Assembly: GCF_000768685.1 (NCBI RefSeq)
Contig: NZ_AVPK01000008.1
Coordinates: forward strand, 62,001 to 126,000
Direction: 5' to 3'
Length of the DNA: 64,000 nucleotides
Origin: Knoellia subterranea KCTC 19937
GTDB lineage: Bacteria > Actinomycetota > Actinomycetes > Actinomycetales > Dermatophilaceae
Shown piece after piece: positions 43,260 through 52,390 of this stretch. Position numbers and translations under genes: made by a program. Positions within the stretch are counted from its first letter, which is position 1; each line of letters starts with the position of its first letter. The notes beneath the pieces were generated by a model, which searched no databases, was not told where the DNA came from, and saw nothing but the letters and a program-made list of their open reading frames with translations.

Positions 43260-44624
43260 ATGACCGTTCTCGCATACATCGTGGGCGTGCTCGTCCTCGC
43301 CTTCGGCGTCGCCGCGTCCATCGCGCTGCACGAGATCGGCCACTTGGTGCCGGCGAAGAAGTTCGGCGTGCGCGTCACCCAATACATGGTGGGTTTCGGG
43401 CCGACGGTGTTGTCGCGTCGACGCGGTGAGACGGAGTACGGCATCAAGGCCATCCCGCTCGGCGGCTACATCCGGATGATCGGCATGTTCCCGCCCCGGG
43501 CCGGCGAGGACCCGTCGATGGTGCGCGTGTCTTCGACCGGGCGCTTCAGCCAGCTCGCGGACGAGGCCCGCAAGGCTTCCCTCGAGGAACTGCGCCCCGG
43601 CGACGAGAACCGCGTCTTCTATCGACTGCCGGTGCTGCGCAAGATCATCATCATGCTCGGCGGCCCGTTCATGAACTTCGTCATCGGAACGGTCCTGCTG
43701 ACGATTCTCGTCACGGCGCACGGCCTCCAGAGCGTCCAGGAGGGCGCCCGGGTTGCGAGCGTGGCTCAGTGCGTCAAGACGGTCGAGGAGGTGCGGAGCG
43801 ACCCCAGTTGTACCGGCGCCGCCGACACCCCGGCCAATGCCGCCGGAATCCTGCCCGAGGACGAGATCCGCAGCATTGACGGACAGGCCGTGAAGTCCTC
43901 GGCCGACGTGGGGCGGTTGATCCGGCCCCGGGTCGACAAGCCGACCGAAATCGTCCTCCTGCGTGACGGCGTCGAGAAGACCGTCACGGTCACGCCGATC
44001 CTCAACACGCTCCCGGCCTATGACGACCAGGGGCAGCCGATCCTCGATGCCAACGGCGAGCAGAAGATCATCGAGACCGGCTACCTCGGTGTGTCATCCG
44101 GTGCGGTGCTCGGCTACGAGACGCAGCCGTTGACAGCTGTGCCCGGAATCGTCGGCGAGAGCCTGTGGCGCACGGCCGGTGCCGTCCTCAAGATCCCGCA
44201 GAAGATGGTCGGCGTCTGGAACGCCGCGTTCAGCGGTCACGAACGCGATGCCGAGAGCCCGATGTCGGTCGTGGGTGTCGGCCGCGTCGCCGGTGACGTG
44301 TCCGCGGGCAAGCTCGACGGACTCGTCGGGGAGTCGTGGAGTGACAAGGCCTGGTTCCTCGTCATGCTCATCGCCTCGCTGAACTTCATGCTGTTCGTCT
44401 TCAACCTCATCCCGCTGCTGCCTCTCGATGGTGGACACGTCGCGGGCGCGGTCTGGGAGGGCGTGAAGAAGGGTTGGGCGAAGCTGCGCGGCAACCCCGA
44501 CCCGGGTCACGTCGACGTCGCCAAGGCACTACCCGTTGCGTATGCCGTGTCGCTGGGTCTGTTGGTCATGTCGGCTCTGCTGATCTATGCGGATGTGGTG
44601 AACCCGATCAACCTCGGCGGCTGA
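43260..44624 (+). CDS. rip1: RIP metalloprotease (site-2 protease, RseP/Rip1 type)
   Basis: The 454-aa intramembrane zinc protease has HEIGH in IALHEIGHLVPAKKFG within the first helix, a PDZ domain (about residues 175-290, with AAGILPEDEIRSIDGQAV), and the second metal site in NLIPLLPLDGGHVAGAV. In mycobacteria Rip1 cuts anti-sigma factors. The position between dxr and ispG is the usual one. The stop codon lies inside the first unit of an 87-bp tandem repeat. Confidence 0.95.
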   Translation: MTVLAYIVGVLVLAFGVAASIALHEIGHLVPAKKFGVRVTQYMVGFGPTVLSRRRGETEYGIKAIPLGGYIRMIGMFPPRAGEDPSMVRVSSTGRFSQLADEARKASLEELRPGDENRVFYRLPVLRKIIIMLGGPFMNFVIGTVLLTILVTAHGLQSVQEGARVASVAQCVKTVEEVRSDPSCTGAADTPANAAGILPEDEIRSIDGQAVKSSADVGRLIRPRVDKPTEIVLLRDGVEKTVTVTPILNTLPAYDDQGQPILDANGEQKIIETGYLGVSSGAVLGYETQPLTAVPGIVGESLWRTAGAVLKIPQKMVGVWNAAFSGHERDAESPMSVVGVGRVAGDVSAGKLDGLVGESWSDKAWFLVMLIASLNFMLFVFNLIPLLPLDGGHVAGAVWEGVKKGWAKLRGNPDPGHVDVAKALPVAYAVSLGLLVMSALLIYADVVNPINLGG

Positions 44625-44814
44625 CGAAGAAGTGGAGGAGGGTTGGGACGACGGAGGAGTCCCGGCCCGGGGGAACGGATGAGGAGCCGCCGCAACGGGT
44701 ACGGCGGCTGACGAAGAAGTGGAGGAGGGTTGGGACGACGGAGGAGTCCCGGCCCGGGGGAACGGATGAGGAGGCCGCCGCTCAGGCTCGGCGGCTAACG
44801 AAGGAGTGGGGGAG
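44615..44814. repeat. 87-bp tandem repeat, about 2.3 copies
   Basis: Copies start at 44615, 44702 and 44789, each with CGGCGGCT(G/A)ACGAAG. The first two are nearly identical until their last 15-20 bases; the third stops after about 26 bp. The first unit includes the rip1 stop and the third encodes the C-terminal tail of the opposing histidine kinase. The period is 29 codons exactly, and one plus-strand frame stays open through it (unit RLTKKWRRVGTTEESRPGG). It lies between convergent genes and its CCCGGCCCGGGG core can form hairpins. Confidence 0.85.
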
Positions 44815-46527
44815 TTCCGCATGGACTCGACCGCCCTGAGGCGTGGGCTGCGCGCTCACCTGACCACCCATCTCTGCGGCCCGTTCGTGCATGGACGTGA
44901 GACCCACCCCGGGGACCCATTCGCTGTTCGGTGATCCAGTGTCGGTGACCTCCACGACGAGGACGTCGTCCTCGCACCGAAGGGTCACCGTCGCGGAAGT
45001 GCTGTCGCTGTGGCGTGCGACGTTCGTGAGTGCCTCGACGATGATGCGGTACGCCGCGACCTCGGCTGCGGCTGACAGTGGCGGCAGTTGCGCTGCGGCG
45101 GTGGTGACGGCGAGGTGCGTGCCGTCCCTGGCTCGCAGGGTGTTCACCTGCTGACGAACGGCTCCGACGAGCCCGAGTTCGTCGAGGGCGGGTGGACGCA
45201 TCGCATAGACGAGTTGGCGCACCTCCGAGATGGCCGAAGTCGTCTCGGCCCGCAACGTTCGCAGGAGGGCCTCTGAACTGCTCGGGTCACTCCGGACGGT
45301 GTTGCTCGCGGCGTCTGCGGTCATCGCGATGCCGGAGAGGCGTGGGCCGAGCCCGTCGTGCAGGTCGCGGCGCAGGCGTCGGCGCTCGTCCTCGAGCGCG
45401 CGGACGCTCTGCGCCCTCGACTCCCTCAGATCCTCTGCCAGCGCCTCTGCGCGGAGGAGCTGGACGAAGACCGGAGCGACGAGCCGCAGGACCTGTTGGT
45501 CGGGTGCCGGCACTGCCACGTCGCCGGGTCGCAGTCCCACGACGAAGTTCGCCCCCTCGAGGGACAGCGAGCGGGTCTCGTCCGCAGGTTCCCCCGATGT
45601 CACCTCGCCCGCGGCGGGGACGACCAGCGACAGGTATGGCAGGGCCAGTTCGGCGCGCACGGCGTCGAGCGCCTGAGTGGAATCGGTCCAGGGCCGAGTC
45701 GCGAGATGCGTGGCGGCCGTGAGCGGATCGGGCCTCGGCCCGAACAGGAGGTGGTCGAAGACTCCGCGGAGCGCCCCTTGCAATGGGTGCAGTCCGAGGG
45801 CGGCAATCGCTCCGACAGTGGCGAGGACCCCGATGGCCGGCGGGGTGCCGCCGAGGATCTCGAGGAACGAGCTCACCAGCACGAGAGCGGAGAGATAGAC
45901 GATGCCGGCGACGACGAAGACGACGACGCGCACCACGAGAGTGCGGACGTCGATGATGTCGGGCAGGGCCACGCCCACGTACATCGACGGCGCGAGCAGG
46001 GTCCACAGGAGGGTTCCGGCGGCGGCGCCCGCCGGGGTCGGGGAGAGGAAGAGCAGGAAGCCCGAGGCGAGCGCGACCGCCCCGCCGACCAGCGCCACCC
46101 ACACGAGGGCCCGCCGATCCTGCTCCCGGGCGTGCTCTATCCGCCACCACGTGTGCGCGATCAGCACAGTGACGGTCGCGATGCCGAGTGACCCCAGTGC
46201 GGTGTCGTTGTGTGACTGGAGCGCTCCGAGCGCCGTGGCTCCCATGACGGTCGTGGCGGCGATGAAGTCGGCCGGATTGCGCCACGTCCATCGCGGGTAG
46301 AGCACCACCCCCAGCAGGAGCAGCCCCGCGCTCACGATCCACAGGCCGACGGCAGCGTCGCTTCGATCGCGCGAGTCGAGGACGGTGCCGATGAGGCATC
46401 CGAGACCGGCGGCGACGAGGCATCCGGCGGCGTTTCGGGTGGCCCCTTTGACGAGCAGTGCCGTCCCGCCGCAGAGGAGGGAGAGCCCGACCGCAGTGAG
46501 CGCCGCGAGAACCGGGTAGGGCGTCAC
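44782..46527 (-). CDS. Two-component sensor histidine kinase with a large membrane domain
   Basis: The 581-aa kinase has about eight to nine membrane helices in the first 270 residues, then a GAF-like linker and a HisKA_3 domain with the phospho-acceptor His in RRRLRRDLHDGLGPRLSGIA. The ATPase part has EALTNVARHSDS and PGVGLTSMHERAAEMGG. Membrane-heavy kinases of this type are often found with small membrane partners, as here. It overlaps its regulator by 4 bp. Its last codons lie in the tandem repeat. Confidence 0.92.
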   Translation of the reverse strand: MTPYPVLAALTAVGLSLLCGGTALLVKGATRNAAGCLVAAGLGCLIGTVLDSRDRSDAAVGLWIVSAGLLLLGVVLYPRWTWRNPADFIAATTVMGATALGALQSHNDTALGSLGIATVTVLIAHTWWRIEHAREQDRRALVWVALVGGAVALASGFLLFLSPTPAGAAAGTLLWTLLAPSMYVGVALPDIIDVRTLVVRVVVFVVAGIVYLSALVLVSSFLEILGGTPPAIGVLATVGAIAALGLHPLQGALRGVFDHLLFGPRPDPLTAATHLATRPWTDSTQALDAVRAELALPYLSLVVPAAGEVTSGEPADETRSLSLEGANFVVGLRPGDVAVPAPDQQVLRLVAPVFVQLLRAEALAEDLRESRAQSVRALEDERRRLRRDLHDGLGPRLSGIAMTADAASNTVRSDPSSSEALLRTLRAETTSAISEVRQLVYAMRPPALDELGLVGAVRQQVNTLRARDGTHLAVTTAAAQLPPLSAAAEVAAYRIIVEALTNVARHSDSTSATVTLRCEDDVLVVEVTDTGSPNSEWVPGVGLTSMHERAAEMGGQVSAQPTPQGGRVHAELPHSFVSRRA

Positions 46528-47174
46528 GACGGAGAACCCAGACCTCCGTCGCGAGCCACGATGATCGCGGCGGAACGGTCGGCCACCTCGAGTTTGGCGA
46601 AGATGCTCGTGAGGTGGTTGCTCACCGTCTTGGGGGAGAGATACAGGCGCTCCGCGATCCTGGCCGTGGGAAGCCCCGACGCCAGGAGGTCGAGCACGGC
46701 GCGCTCGCGCTCCGTGAGCTGCGGGAACGGATTCGTCTCGGGCTGCGGCGCCTCGGCGAAGAACGCGAGCATGCGTGCAGCCACCCCAGGACCGAAGATC
46801 ACCTGACCCGTCACGACAGCCCTGATGGCCCCGAGGATCTCGTCCTGACTCGCACCCTTGAGGAGGTACCCGCGGGCCCCGGCCCGCATCGCCGTCAACA
46901 CCGTCGCGTCGTCGTCGTACATCGTCAACATGAGCACGGCCGTCGCGGGCTGGACCGCACGGATCCGGCGCGTGGCCTCGACACCGTCGACACCCGGCAT
47001 ACGGACATCCATCAGGACGACATCGGGACGCAGGATCTGCACTTCGCGCACGGCGTGTTCGCCGTCGGCGGCTTCTCCGACCACGATGAGCCCCTCGAGT
47101 GTCCCGATGAGGGCGCGCAGACCGCTCCGCACGACCGGGTGGTCGTCGGCGATGAGGATCCGGATCGACTCCAC
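46524..47174 (-). CDS. NarL/FixJ-family response regulator
   Basis: The 216-aa protein starts at GTG 47174. The receiver has the acidic pair in LIADDHPVV and Asp56 in VVLMDVRMPGVDG. The LuxR-type helix-turn-helix is LTERERAVLDLLASGLPTARIAE with VSNHLTSIFAKL. It is paired with the kinase downstream and is divergent from the two small membrane genes, its probable targets. Confidence 0.93.
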   Translation of the reverse strand: MESIRILIADDHPVVRSGLRALIGTLEGLIVVGEAADGEHAVREVQILRPDVVLMDVRMPGVDGVEATRRIRAVQPATAVLMLTMYDDDATVLTAMRAGARGYLLKGASQDEILGAIRAVVTGQVIFGPGVAARMLAFFAEAPQPETNPFPQLTERERAVLDLLASGLPTARIAERLYLSPKTVSNHLTSIFAKLEVADRSAAIIVARDGGLGSPS

Positions 47175-47329
47175 GACCCCATCATGAGGGGCAGAGTGGC
47201 TCCGTGACCCGGGAACACTTTCCTGCGTGGTCGGGAAGCCGCCGGCACCACGAAGGGAACTCAGCGTCTGGAAACAGGAAGCGCACGTCGCGCAGCGTGG
47301 AGGCATCCACTTCCGACACAGGAGCAACC

Positions 47330-47716
47330 ATGAAACCGTCGTCCACCCGTCAGAAGGTCGGCCTCGTCCTCGCCGGCCTGCTGAGCTTGAGTTCCATTCC
47401 GTCCGTTCTCGCGCCCACCCCTGACGGCGAGGTTGGAGCCCCCTTCGGCATCCTCGTCCTGTCGTCCGTCCTCGGCGTCGTCGGCCTCGTGGCCGTGGTC
47501 GTCGCCTGGGTGCGTTCGAGCGGCACCGCGATCAGGGTGGCGGCAGGCTGCCTGATCGTCACTCTCCTGGGGTCGTTGCCGGCGTTCTTTGTCGACGTGC
47601 CGGCGATCGTCAGGTTCGGCACGGCCGCGTCCGCTCTCGTCACCGTCCTCACGATCGCACTGATGTTCTCCGGCGTCCGCGGCAACGCGGTCGGCGCGGA
47701 GGGGAGCGCGTCATGA
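47330..47716 (+). CDS. Small membrane protein, 128 aa, four helices
   Basis: The protein has four hydrophobic segments: [19 protein letters not shown], a [22 protein letters not shown] helix, [19 protein letters not shown] and [20 protein letters not shown] 47330 follows GGAG with 6 nt spacing. It is divergent from the two-component genes by 155 bp and overlaps the next gene by ATGA. No family recognised. Confidence 0.75.
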   Translation: MKPSSTRQKVGLVLAGLLSLSSIPSVLAPTPDGEVGAPFGILVLSSVLGVVGLVAVVVAWVRSSGTAIRVAAGCLIVTLLGSLPAFFVDVPAIVRFGTAASALVTVLTIALMFSGVRGNAVGAEGSAS

Positions 47717-48006
47717 TCGCCATCGTCACGCTTCTGGTCGCGTTCCCGGTCGGCTACTTCTTCCGCAGCCGGCTGGCAGCAAACACCGTGTATGCCGTTG
47801 CCTATCTCTGGGCGTTCGTCTTCCAGAGCGTCTATCTCCTGCTTTCGGTCGGCCAGCCCGAGGCCGCGTTCACTTCGGGCGACTTCCCGTGGGACTACGG
47901 GCTGGTCACGGCTGCCGTCTTCGGAGCCGGTTTTGCCCTCGTGGCCGCGGGGCAGTGGGCACGATCCCGCCGCGGGGCTGCCGCGTCGGCGGTCCAGGAG
48001 GCGTGA
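47713..48006 (+). CDS. Small membrane protein, 97 aa, three helices
   Basis: Three hydrophobic segments ([52 protein letters not shown]) and a basic tail. It is coupled to the upstream small membrane gene by ATGA. The pair and the divergent two-component system probably act as one response unit. Function unknown. Confidence 0.72.
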   Translation: MIAIVTLLVAFPVGYFFRSRLAANTVYAVAYLWAFVFQSVYLLLSVGQPEAAFTSGDFPWDYGLVTAAVFGAGFALVAAGQWARSRRGAAASAVQEA

Positions 48007-48020
48007 GGGATACTGGAGGC

Positions 48021-49181
48021 ATGACTGTTGGTCTCGGAATGCCGTCCCTGCCCGCCCCTGTGCTGGCGCCGCGTCGCAAGACCCGCAAGATCCAGGTTGG
48101 CAAGGTCGCCGTCGGCGGAGACGCCCCCATCTCGGTGCAGTCGATGTGCACGACCCCCACGACGGACATCAATGCGACCCTCCAGCAGATCGCCGAACTC
48201 ACCGCCGCTGGCTGCGACATCGTGCGTGTCGCGTGCCCCAGCCGTGACGACGCCGAGGCCCTGCCGGCCATCGCGCAGAAGTCGCAGATCCCCGTGATCG
48301 CCGACATCCACTTCCAGCCGAACTACGTGTATGCCGCTATCGACGCCGGTTGTGCCGCCGTGCGCGTCAACCCCGGCAACATCCGCGCGTTCGACGACCA
48401 GGTCGGTGAGATCGCCAAGCGCGCCAAGGCCGCTGGCGTCTCGATCCGCATCGGCGTCAACGCCGGTTCCCTCGACAAGCGCCTGCTCGAGAAGTACGGC
48501 AAGCCCACCGCCGAGGCCCTCGTCGAGTCGGCCGTCTGGGAGGCGAGCCTCTTCGAGGAGCACGACTTCCACGACTTCAAGATCTCCGTGAAGCACAACG
48601 ACCCGGTCGTCATGGTCAAGGCCTACGAGCTGCTCTCCGAGCGCGGCGACTGGCCCCTGCACCTCGGCGTCACCGAGGCCGGCCCGGCCTTCCAGGGCAC
48701 GATCAAGTCGGCGACGGCCTTCGGCGCGCTGCTCTCCAAGGGCATCGGCGACACGATCCGCGTCTCCCTCTCGGCTCCGCCGGTCGAGGAGGTCAAGGTC
48801 GGCAACCAGATCCTCCAGTCGCTCAACCTCAAGCCGCGCAAGCTCGAGATCGTCTCCTGCCCGTCGTGCGGTCGCGCCCAGGTCGACGTCTACACCCTCG
48901 CCGAGCAGGTCACGGCCGGGCTCGAGGGCATGACCGTGCCGCTGCGTGTCGCCGTCATGGGCTGCGTCGTCAACGGGCCCGGCGAGGCCCGCGAGGCCGA
49001 CCTCGGTGTCGCCTCGGGCAACGGCAAGGGCCAGATCTTCGTCAAGGGTGAGGTCATCAAGACCGTTCCCGAGAGTCAGATCGTCGAGACCCTCATTGAA
49101 GAGGCCATGCGCATCGCCGAGGAGATGGGCGAGCCCATCGACGAGGAGTCGGCAGGCGCCCCGAGCGTCACCGTCGGCTGA
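48021..49181 (+). CDS. ispG: 4-hydroxy-3-methylbut-2-en-1-yl diphosphate synthase
   Basis: IspG (GcpE) is the iron-sulfur enzyme of the MEP pathway that makes HMBPP. The 386-aa product has [63 protein letters not shown] and the cluster ligands in [11 protein letters not shown] and [21 protein letters not shown] precedes ATG 48021. It belongs with dxr and rip1 but is separated from them here. Confidence 0.97.
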   Translation: MTVGLGMPSLPAPVLAPRRKTRKIQVGKVAVGGDAPISVQSMCTTPTTDINATLQQIAELTAAGCDIVRVACPSRDDAEALPAIAQKSQIPVIADIHFQPNYVYAAIDAGCAAVRVNPGNIRAFDDQVGEIAKRAKAAGVSIRIGVNAGSLDKRLLEKYGKPTAEALVESAVWEASLFEEHDFHDFKISVKHNDPVVMVKAYELLSERGDWPLHLGVTEAGPAFQGTIKSATAFGALLSKGIGDTIRVSLSAPPVEEVKVGNQILQSLNLKPRKLEIVSCPSCGRAQVDVYTLAEQVTAGLEGMTVPLRVAVMGCVVNGPGEAREADLGVASGNGKGQIFVKGEVIKTVPESQIVETLIEEAMRIAEEMGEPIDEESAGAPSVTVG

Positions 49182-49258
49182 ACGCATCGGCGAGCGGACG
49201 GCTTACACATCGTTCGTGAATTGATGCACGACGGCAGGTGAACGCCAGCGACGCCGCC

Positions 49259-49264
49259 TAGGCT
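49259..49264 (+). promoter_or_regulatory. -10 box TAGGCT, 6 nt before the GNAT start (leaderless)
   Basis: TAGGCT ends 6 nt before GTG 49271. There is no ribosome site. Confidence 0.5.
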
Positions 49265-49270
49265 GAACGC

Positions 49271-50116
49271 GTGCTCCGCACCCGCACCCCGGTGAGGTCG
49301 CTCACCAAGGCCGACGTCGACGACGCCCTCGAGCTCTGCTCGCGCAACGTCCCGGCGCACGTCTTCGTGGCCGCGCGGATCCTCGAGGCGTCCTCGACGG
49401 GAACGCTCGGTTCCGCGATGGTGGTGCGAGAGGACGGGCACCTGTCGTCGCTGTGCTGGGCCAGCGCGAACGTCGTCCCCGTCGAGACCACGGCCGAGGC
49501 CCGTCGCCTGTTCGCCGAACGCATCCGCCGGTGGCGAGGTCGCGTCGCGTCACTGCTCGGTCCCCGTGAAGAGGTCGTCGACCTGTGGGACGACGTCGAA
49601 CCGCACTGGGGGCCGCCGCGAGCGATCCGTGCGCACCAGCCCTTGCTCGCGACGTCGACGCCACCCTCGGCCCTGGGCGTGGTCCCGGATCCGCGGGTCC
49701 GTCCCGCTCGGGCCGACGAGGTGGACCTGGTGCTGCCCGCCGCCGAGCACATGTTCACCGCCGAGATCGGGTACGCGCCCTATACGGGTTCGGCGCGCGG
49801 CTATAGGGGGTCGCTCGCGGCCCTGATCGCGCAAGGTCACACGTATGTCGTCGTCGAGGGCGGCGAGGTGATCTTCAAGACCGACATCGGGTCGCTCGCC
49901 CTGGGGTGCGCACAGTTGCAGGGCGTGTGGCTGGCACCGCGGCTGCGTGGACAGGGACTGGCTGCGCCGATGCTCGCCGGGGTCATGGAGCAGGTGATGG
50001 CCGGGCCGGCGCCCCTTGTGTCGCTCTATGTCAACGACTTCAATGCGGCGGCGCTCGCGACGTACCGGCGATTGGGGTTTGCGCCGGTGGGAGATTTCAC
50101 GACTGTCCTGCTGTGA
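49271..50116 (+). CDS. GNAT acetyltransferase with N-terminal DUF4081 domain
   Basis: The 281-aa protein has an N-terminal DUF4081-type domain (SSLCWASANVVPVE, RRWRGRVASLLGPREEVVDLWD) and a C-terminal GNAT domain with FKTDIGSLALGCAQLQGVWLAPRLRGQGLAAPML and NDFNAAALATYRRLGF. The same protein follows ispG in mycobacteria (Rv2867c). Its substrate is unknown. A leaderless promoter separates it from ispG. Confidence 0.92.
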   Translation: MLRTRTPVRSLTKADVDDALELCSRNVPAHVFVAARILEASSTGTLGSAMVVREDGHLSSLCWASANVVPVETTAEARRLFAERIRRWRGRVASLLGPREEVVDLWDDVEPHWGPPRAIRAHQPLLATSTPPSALGVVPDPRVRPARADEVDLVLPAAEHMFTAEIGYAPYTGSARGYRGSLAALIAQGHTYVVVEGGEVIFKTDIGSLALGCAQLQGVWLAPRLRGQGLAAPMLAGVMEQVMAGPAPLVSLYVNDFNAAALATYRRLGFAPVGDFTTVLL

Positions 50117-50210
50117 CGCGCAGGCTCGGAGAAATCCCTTGGCCGGGTGTCGATGCGAGACCTGCTCGTTCGTCATGGGGTTGACCGTTCACAAAGGGAA
50201 GGACCACACC

Positions 50211-50564
50211 ATGCAGTTCCTCATGCTTGTCTGCCGCGACCGTTCCGACTCCGCGCAGCCGCCGTCGCAGGCCGATCGGGAGGGGGCGCCGGACGTCGAG
50301 CAGTGGTGGCGGGCCGCGAACGACGCCGGGAAGTACGTCATGGGCGAGCGGCTCCGCCCCGTCGAGGAGGCTCGCAGCGTGCGCGTGCGCGGCGGAGAGG
50401 TGCTCGTGAGCCAGGGCCCCTTCACGGAGACGAGTGAGCTGATCGCCGGGTTCGACGTGCTCGAGTGCGACTCCATGGAGGAGGCCGTGCAGATCGCCTC
50501 GGGTCACTCGATGGCGCACGGCGGGGTGATCGAGGTCCGGCAGATGTGGCCCTTCGAGGACTGA
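50211..50564 (+). CDS. YCII-related (DGPF-domain) protein
   Basis: The 117-aa protein matches the YCII-related family: MQFLMLVCRD at the start, VLVSQGPFTETSELIAGFDVLE at the family core (usually DGPFxE), and a C-terminal GGVIEVRQMWPFED. Such proteins often go with ECF sigma factors, but none is nearby. AAGGGAAGG precedes the ATG. A large hairpin follows. Confidence 0.88.
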   Translation: MQFLMLVCRDRSDSAQPPSQADREGAPDVEQWWRAANDAGKYVMGERLRPVEEARSVRVRGGEVLVSQGPFTETSELIAGFDVLECDSMEEAVQIASGHSMAHGGVIEVRQMWPFED

Positions 50565-50573
50565 CGGCGCCCG

Positions 50574-50627
50574 CGTCACGGTCCTTGCACAGGCGTAACG
50601 GGTGACGCCTGTGCAAGGACCGTGACG
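50574..50627. terminator. Bidirectional terminator with a 23-bp perfect stem
   Basis: Arms 50574-50596 and 50605-50627 are perfect complements around an 8-nt loop. It lies between the stops of two convergent genes (50564 and 50644). The arms end in CGTCACGGTCC and its complement. Confidence 0.85.
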
Positions 50628-50643
50628 TCGATGTCAGTGCGCG

Positions 50644-51150
50644 TCAGCAACCGCCGCAGTTGTAGTAGAGGATGTCCCAGTGGTTGCTCTCGCGGGCGTA
50701 GATGTTGCCCGCGCCGGACTTGTACTGCCGGGCGCCATCACCGCGCAGCCCGATGTAAGGGAACGTGCCGGTGATGTAGTTGCTGATGCAGGTGTAGGGC
50801 GAGATGTCGAGCTTGTAGCCATTCCAGTGGCTGTACGTGCCTGACGCGTGACCGGTCTCGGTGCCACCGGTGATGAGGATCGAGCATCCGCTGGCTCGCT
50901 TGAGGGTGATGATGCCGTCGATGGTCGCGCTGTTGACCTGGTCGAAGGACGTGCACGTGGACACGTTGCGGTTGCTGCACCCGCCGCTCGAGGTCCAGCT
51001 GATGCCTGCGGCGCTGAGCTTCGCGGTGGCCTGGGCGTGGGTGAGCTTGGTGACCGCGGACGCGGACGGTGCGGCGGTGAGGACCGCTGCGACGGAGACG
51101 GCCGCGACGGCGGATGTGCGCGCCGCGCGTGAAGAGAGGGCGTTCAGCAT
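50644..51150 (-). CDS. Secreted M15-like (D-Ala-D-Ala carboxypeptidase fold) protein
   Basis: The 168-aa precursor has a signal peptide ending in APSASA. The mature protein begins with a short helix (THAQATAKLSAAGI), then VNSATIDGIITLKRASGCSI, then GGTETGHASGTYSHWNGYKLDIS, whose His and Asp match the M15 zinc-site pattern (SHxxGxxxD), and a final His in ESNHWDILYYNCGGC. Six or more Cys suggest disulfides. Homologues I recall in Streptomyces are annotated as hypothetical secreted proteins. A peptidoglycan role is likely but not shown. Confidence 0.8.
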   Translation of the reverse strand: MLNALSSRAARTSAVAAVSVAAVLTAAPSASAVTKLTHAQATAKLSAAGISWTSSGGCSNRNVSTCTSFDQVNSATIDGIITLKRASGCSILITGGTETGHASGTYSHWNGYKLDISPYTCISNYITGTFPYIGLRGDGARQYKSGAGNIYARESNHWDILYYNCGGC

Positions 51151-51292
51151 GATTCCTCCTGCATCGATGGATGAAGCCGGTGCCTTCGACGCTAGGTGGG
51201 CTCGGGCAAACGTCCGGTCAACACTGCCTCTGGACTTGGTCAAGGGATGTCGCCCGGGCGGCGCGTTGGCAGTCCTCTGACACGATGAGCCC

Positions 51293-51715
51293 ATGCCGAA
51301 GACGACGAAGCTGACGAACCCGACTCCACCGCTCGACAAGGCCACGATCGGGCTCGCGACCCTCTTCCTCACGTCCGGGACGACCCACCTCGTGCGGCCC
51401 CAGGTTTTCGAGGGCATCGTCCCCAAGGTGCTGCCGAAGCGGCGCGAGCTCGTCTATGTCAGCGGTGTGGCCGAGATCGTGTGCGCCCTCGGACTGCTCC
51501 ACCCGCGCACCCGCAAGGTCGCCGGTCTCGCCAGCGCAGCACTGCTTATCGGCGTGTTCCCGGCCAACGTCAAGATGAGCGCCGACAACGCGAAGCGCGC
51601 TCAGCGCAAGGACGACGTCGGGTCGAAGGCCTTCTTCGCCGGCACGGTTGCCCGCCTGCCGATGCAGTGGCCGATGATCCGCACGGCACTGCGCGCCAGC
51701 GGCCGTCTGCGCTGA
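51293..51715 (+). CDS. DoxX-like family membrane protein
   Basis: The 140-aa protein has the DoxX-like pattern: ATIGLATLFLTSGTTHLVRP, ELVYVSGVAEIVCALGLLHP and VAGLASAALLIGVFPANVKM, with a last amphipathic part. Family members are four-helix membrane proteins of unclear function, sometimes linked to oxidative stress. It stands alone, with a convergent neighbour. Confidence 0.85.
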   Translation: MPKTTKLTNPTPPLDKATIGLATLFLTSGTTHLVRPQVFEGIVPKVLPKRRELVYVSGVAEIVCALGLLHPRTRKVAGLASAALLIGVFPANVKMSADNAKRAQRKDDVGSKAFFAGTVARLPMQWPMIRTALRASGRLR

Positions 51716-51736
51716 GCCTCGACCTCAGTCCCGGCC

Positions 51737-52390
51737 TCAGTACAGCCCGGAGGAGTAGCTCGCGCCGTAGTACACCTCCAGCGCCGCGACACTGTCGAGG
51801 GGGCGCTCGGTGAGGTGCGCGATGTTGGCGCGTGACGGCACTGCCCCCGGCTGCCACGTGTCGGGGTGCCACAACTTGCTGCGCATGAACGCCTTGGCGC
51901 AGTGCCCGAAGATCTCGTCGATCTCGACCACCAGCGCGAGCACCGGCCGGTGTCCCTTGACGACCATGTCGTCGAACCAAGGCGCGTCGGACACGAGATG
52001 GGCGCGTCCGTTGATGCGCAGGGTGTCGCCGCGACCGGGCATGACGAACAGCAGCCCGACGTGCGGGTTGGCGAGCACGTTGCGGTAGCCGTCGGCCCGG
52101 CGGTTGCCCTTGCGCTCGGGGATGGCGATGGTGCGGTCGTCGATGACGTGGACGAACCCGGCAGGGTCACCCTTGGGTGAGGCATCGCACGACCCGTCGG
52201 GGGCGGACGTCGAGACGACGACGAAGGGTGTCGCCGCGATCCACTGCCGGTCGATGTCGAGGAGCTCGTGGCGCACCTTGTTGCGCACCGCGTCCGTCGG
52301 GTCGCCCAGGAGGGCGGTGATTTCCGAGTCGGTCGTGATGCGGTGGGCGTTCGCAGGGTGCGCGGCGGTCCCGGGTTGCACGTCGGTCAC
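51737..52390 (-). CDS. Pyridoxamine 5'-phosphate oxidase-like FMN-binding protein
   Basis: The 217-aa protein has the split-barrel features ATPFVVVSTSAPDGSCDASPKGD, FVHVIDDRTIAIPERKGNRR and LLFVMPGRGDTLRINGRAHLV, as in the MSMEG_1061-type subgroup. These bind FMN or F420; the cofactor cannot be told here. GTG 52390 overlaps the stop of the upstream gene by 4 bp. Confidence 0.88.
   Translation of the reverse strand: MTDVQPGTAAHPANAHRITTDSEITALLGDPTDAVRNKVRHELLDIDRQWIAATPFVVVSTSAPDGSCDASPKGDPAGFVHVIDDRTIAIPERKGNRRADGYRNVLANPHVGLLFVMPGRGDTLRINGRAHLVSDAPWFDDMVVKGHRPVLALVVEIDEIFGHCAKAFMRSKLWHPDTWQPGAVPSRANIAHLTERPLDSVAALEVYYGASYSSGLY

Noticed and set aside
44474-44839. Plus-strand frame running through the 87-bp repeats, encoding 29-residue repeats
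   Set aside because: It begins within rip1 in another frame, has no ribosome site and no known family. The repeat is better treated as a DNA repeat.
47895-49187. A 430-codon minus-strand frame antisense to ispG
   Set aside because: Shadow of the highly biased ispG codons. IspG on the plus strand is certain.
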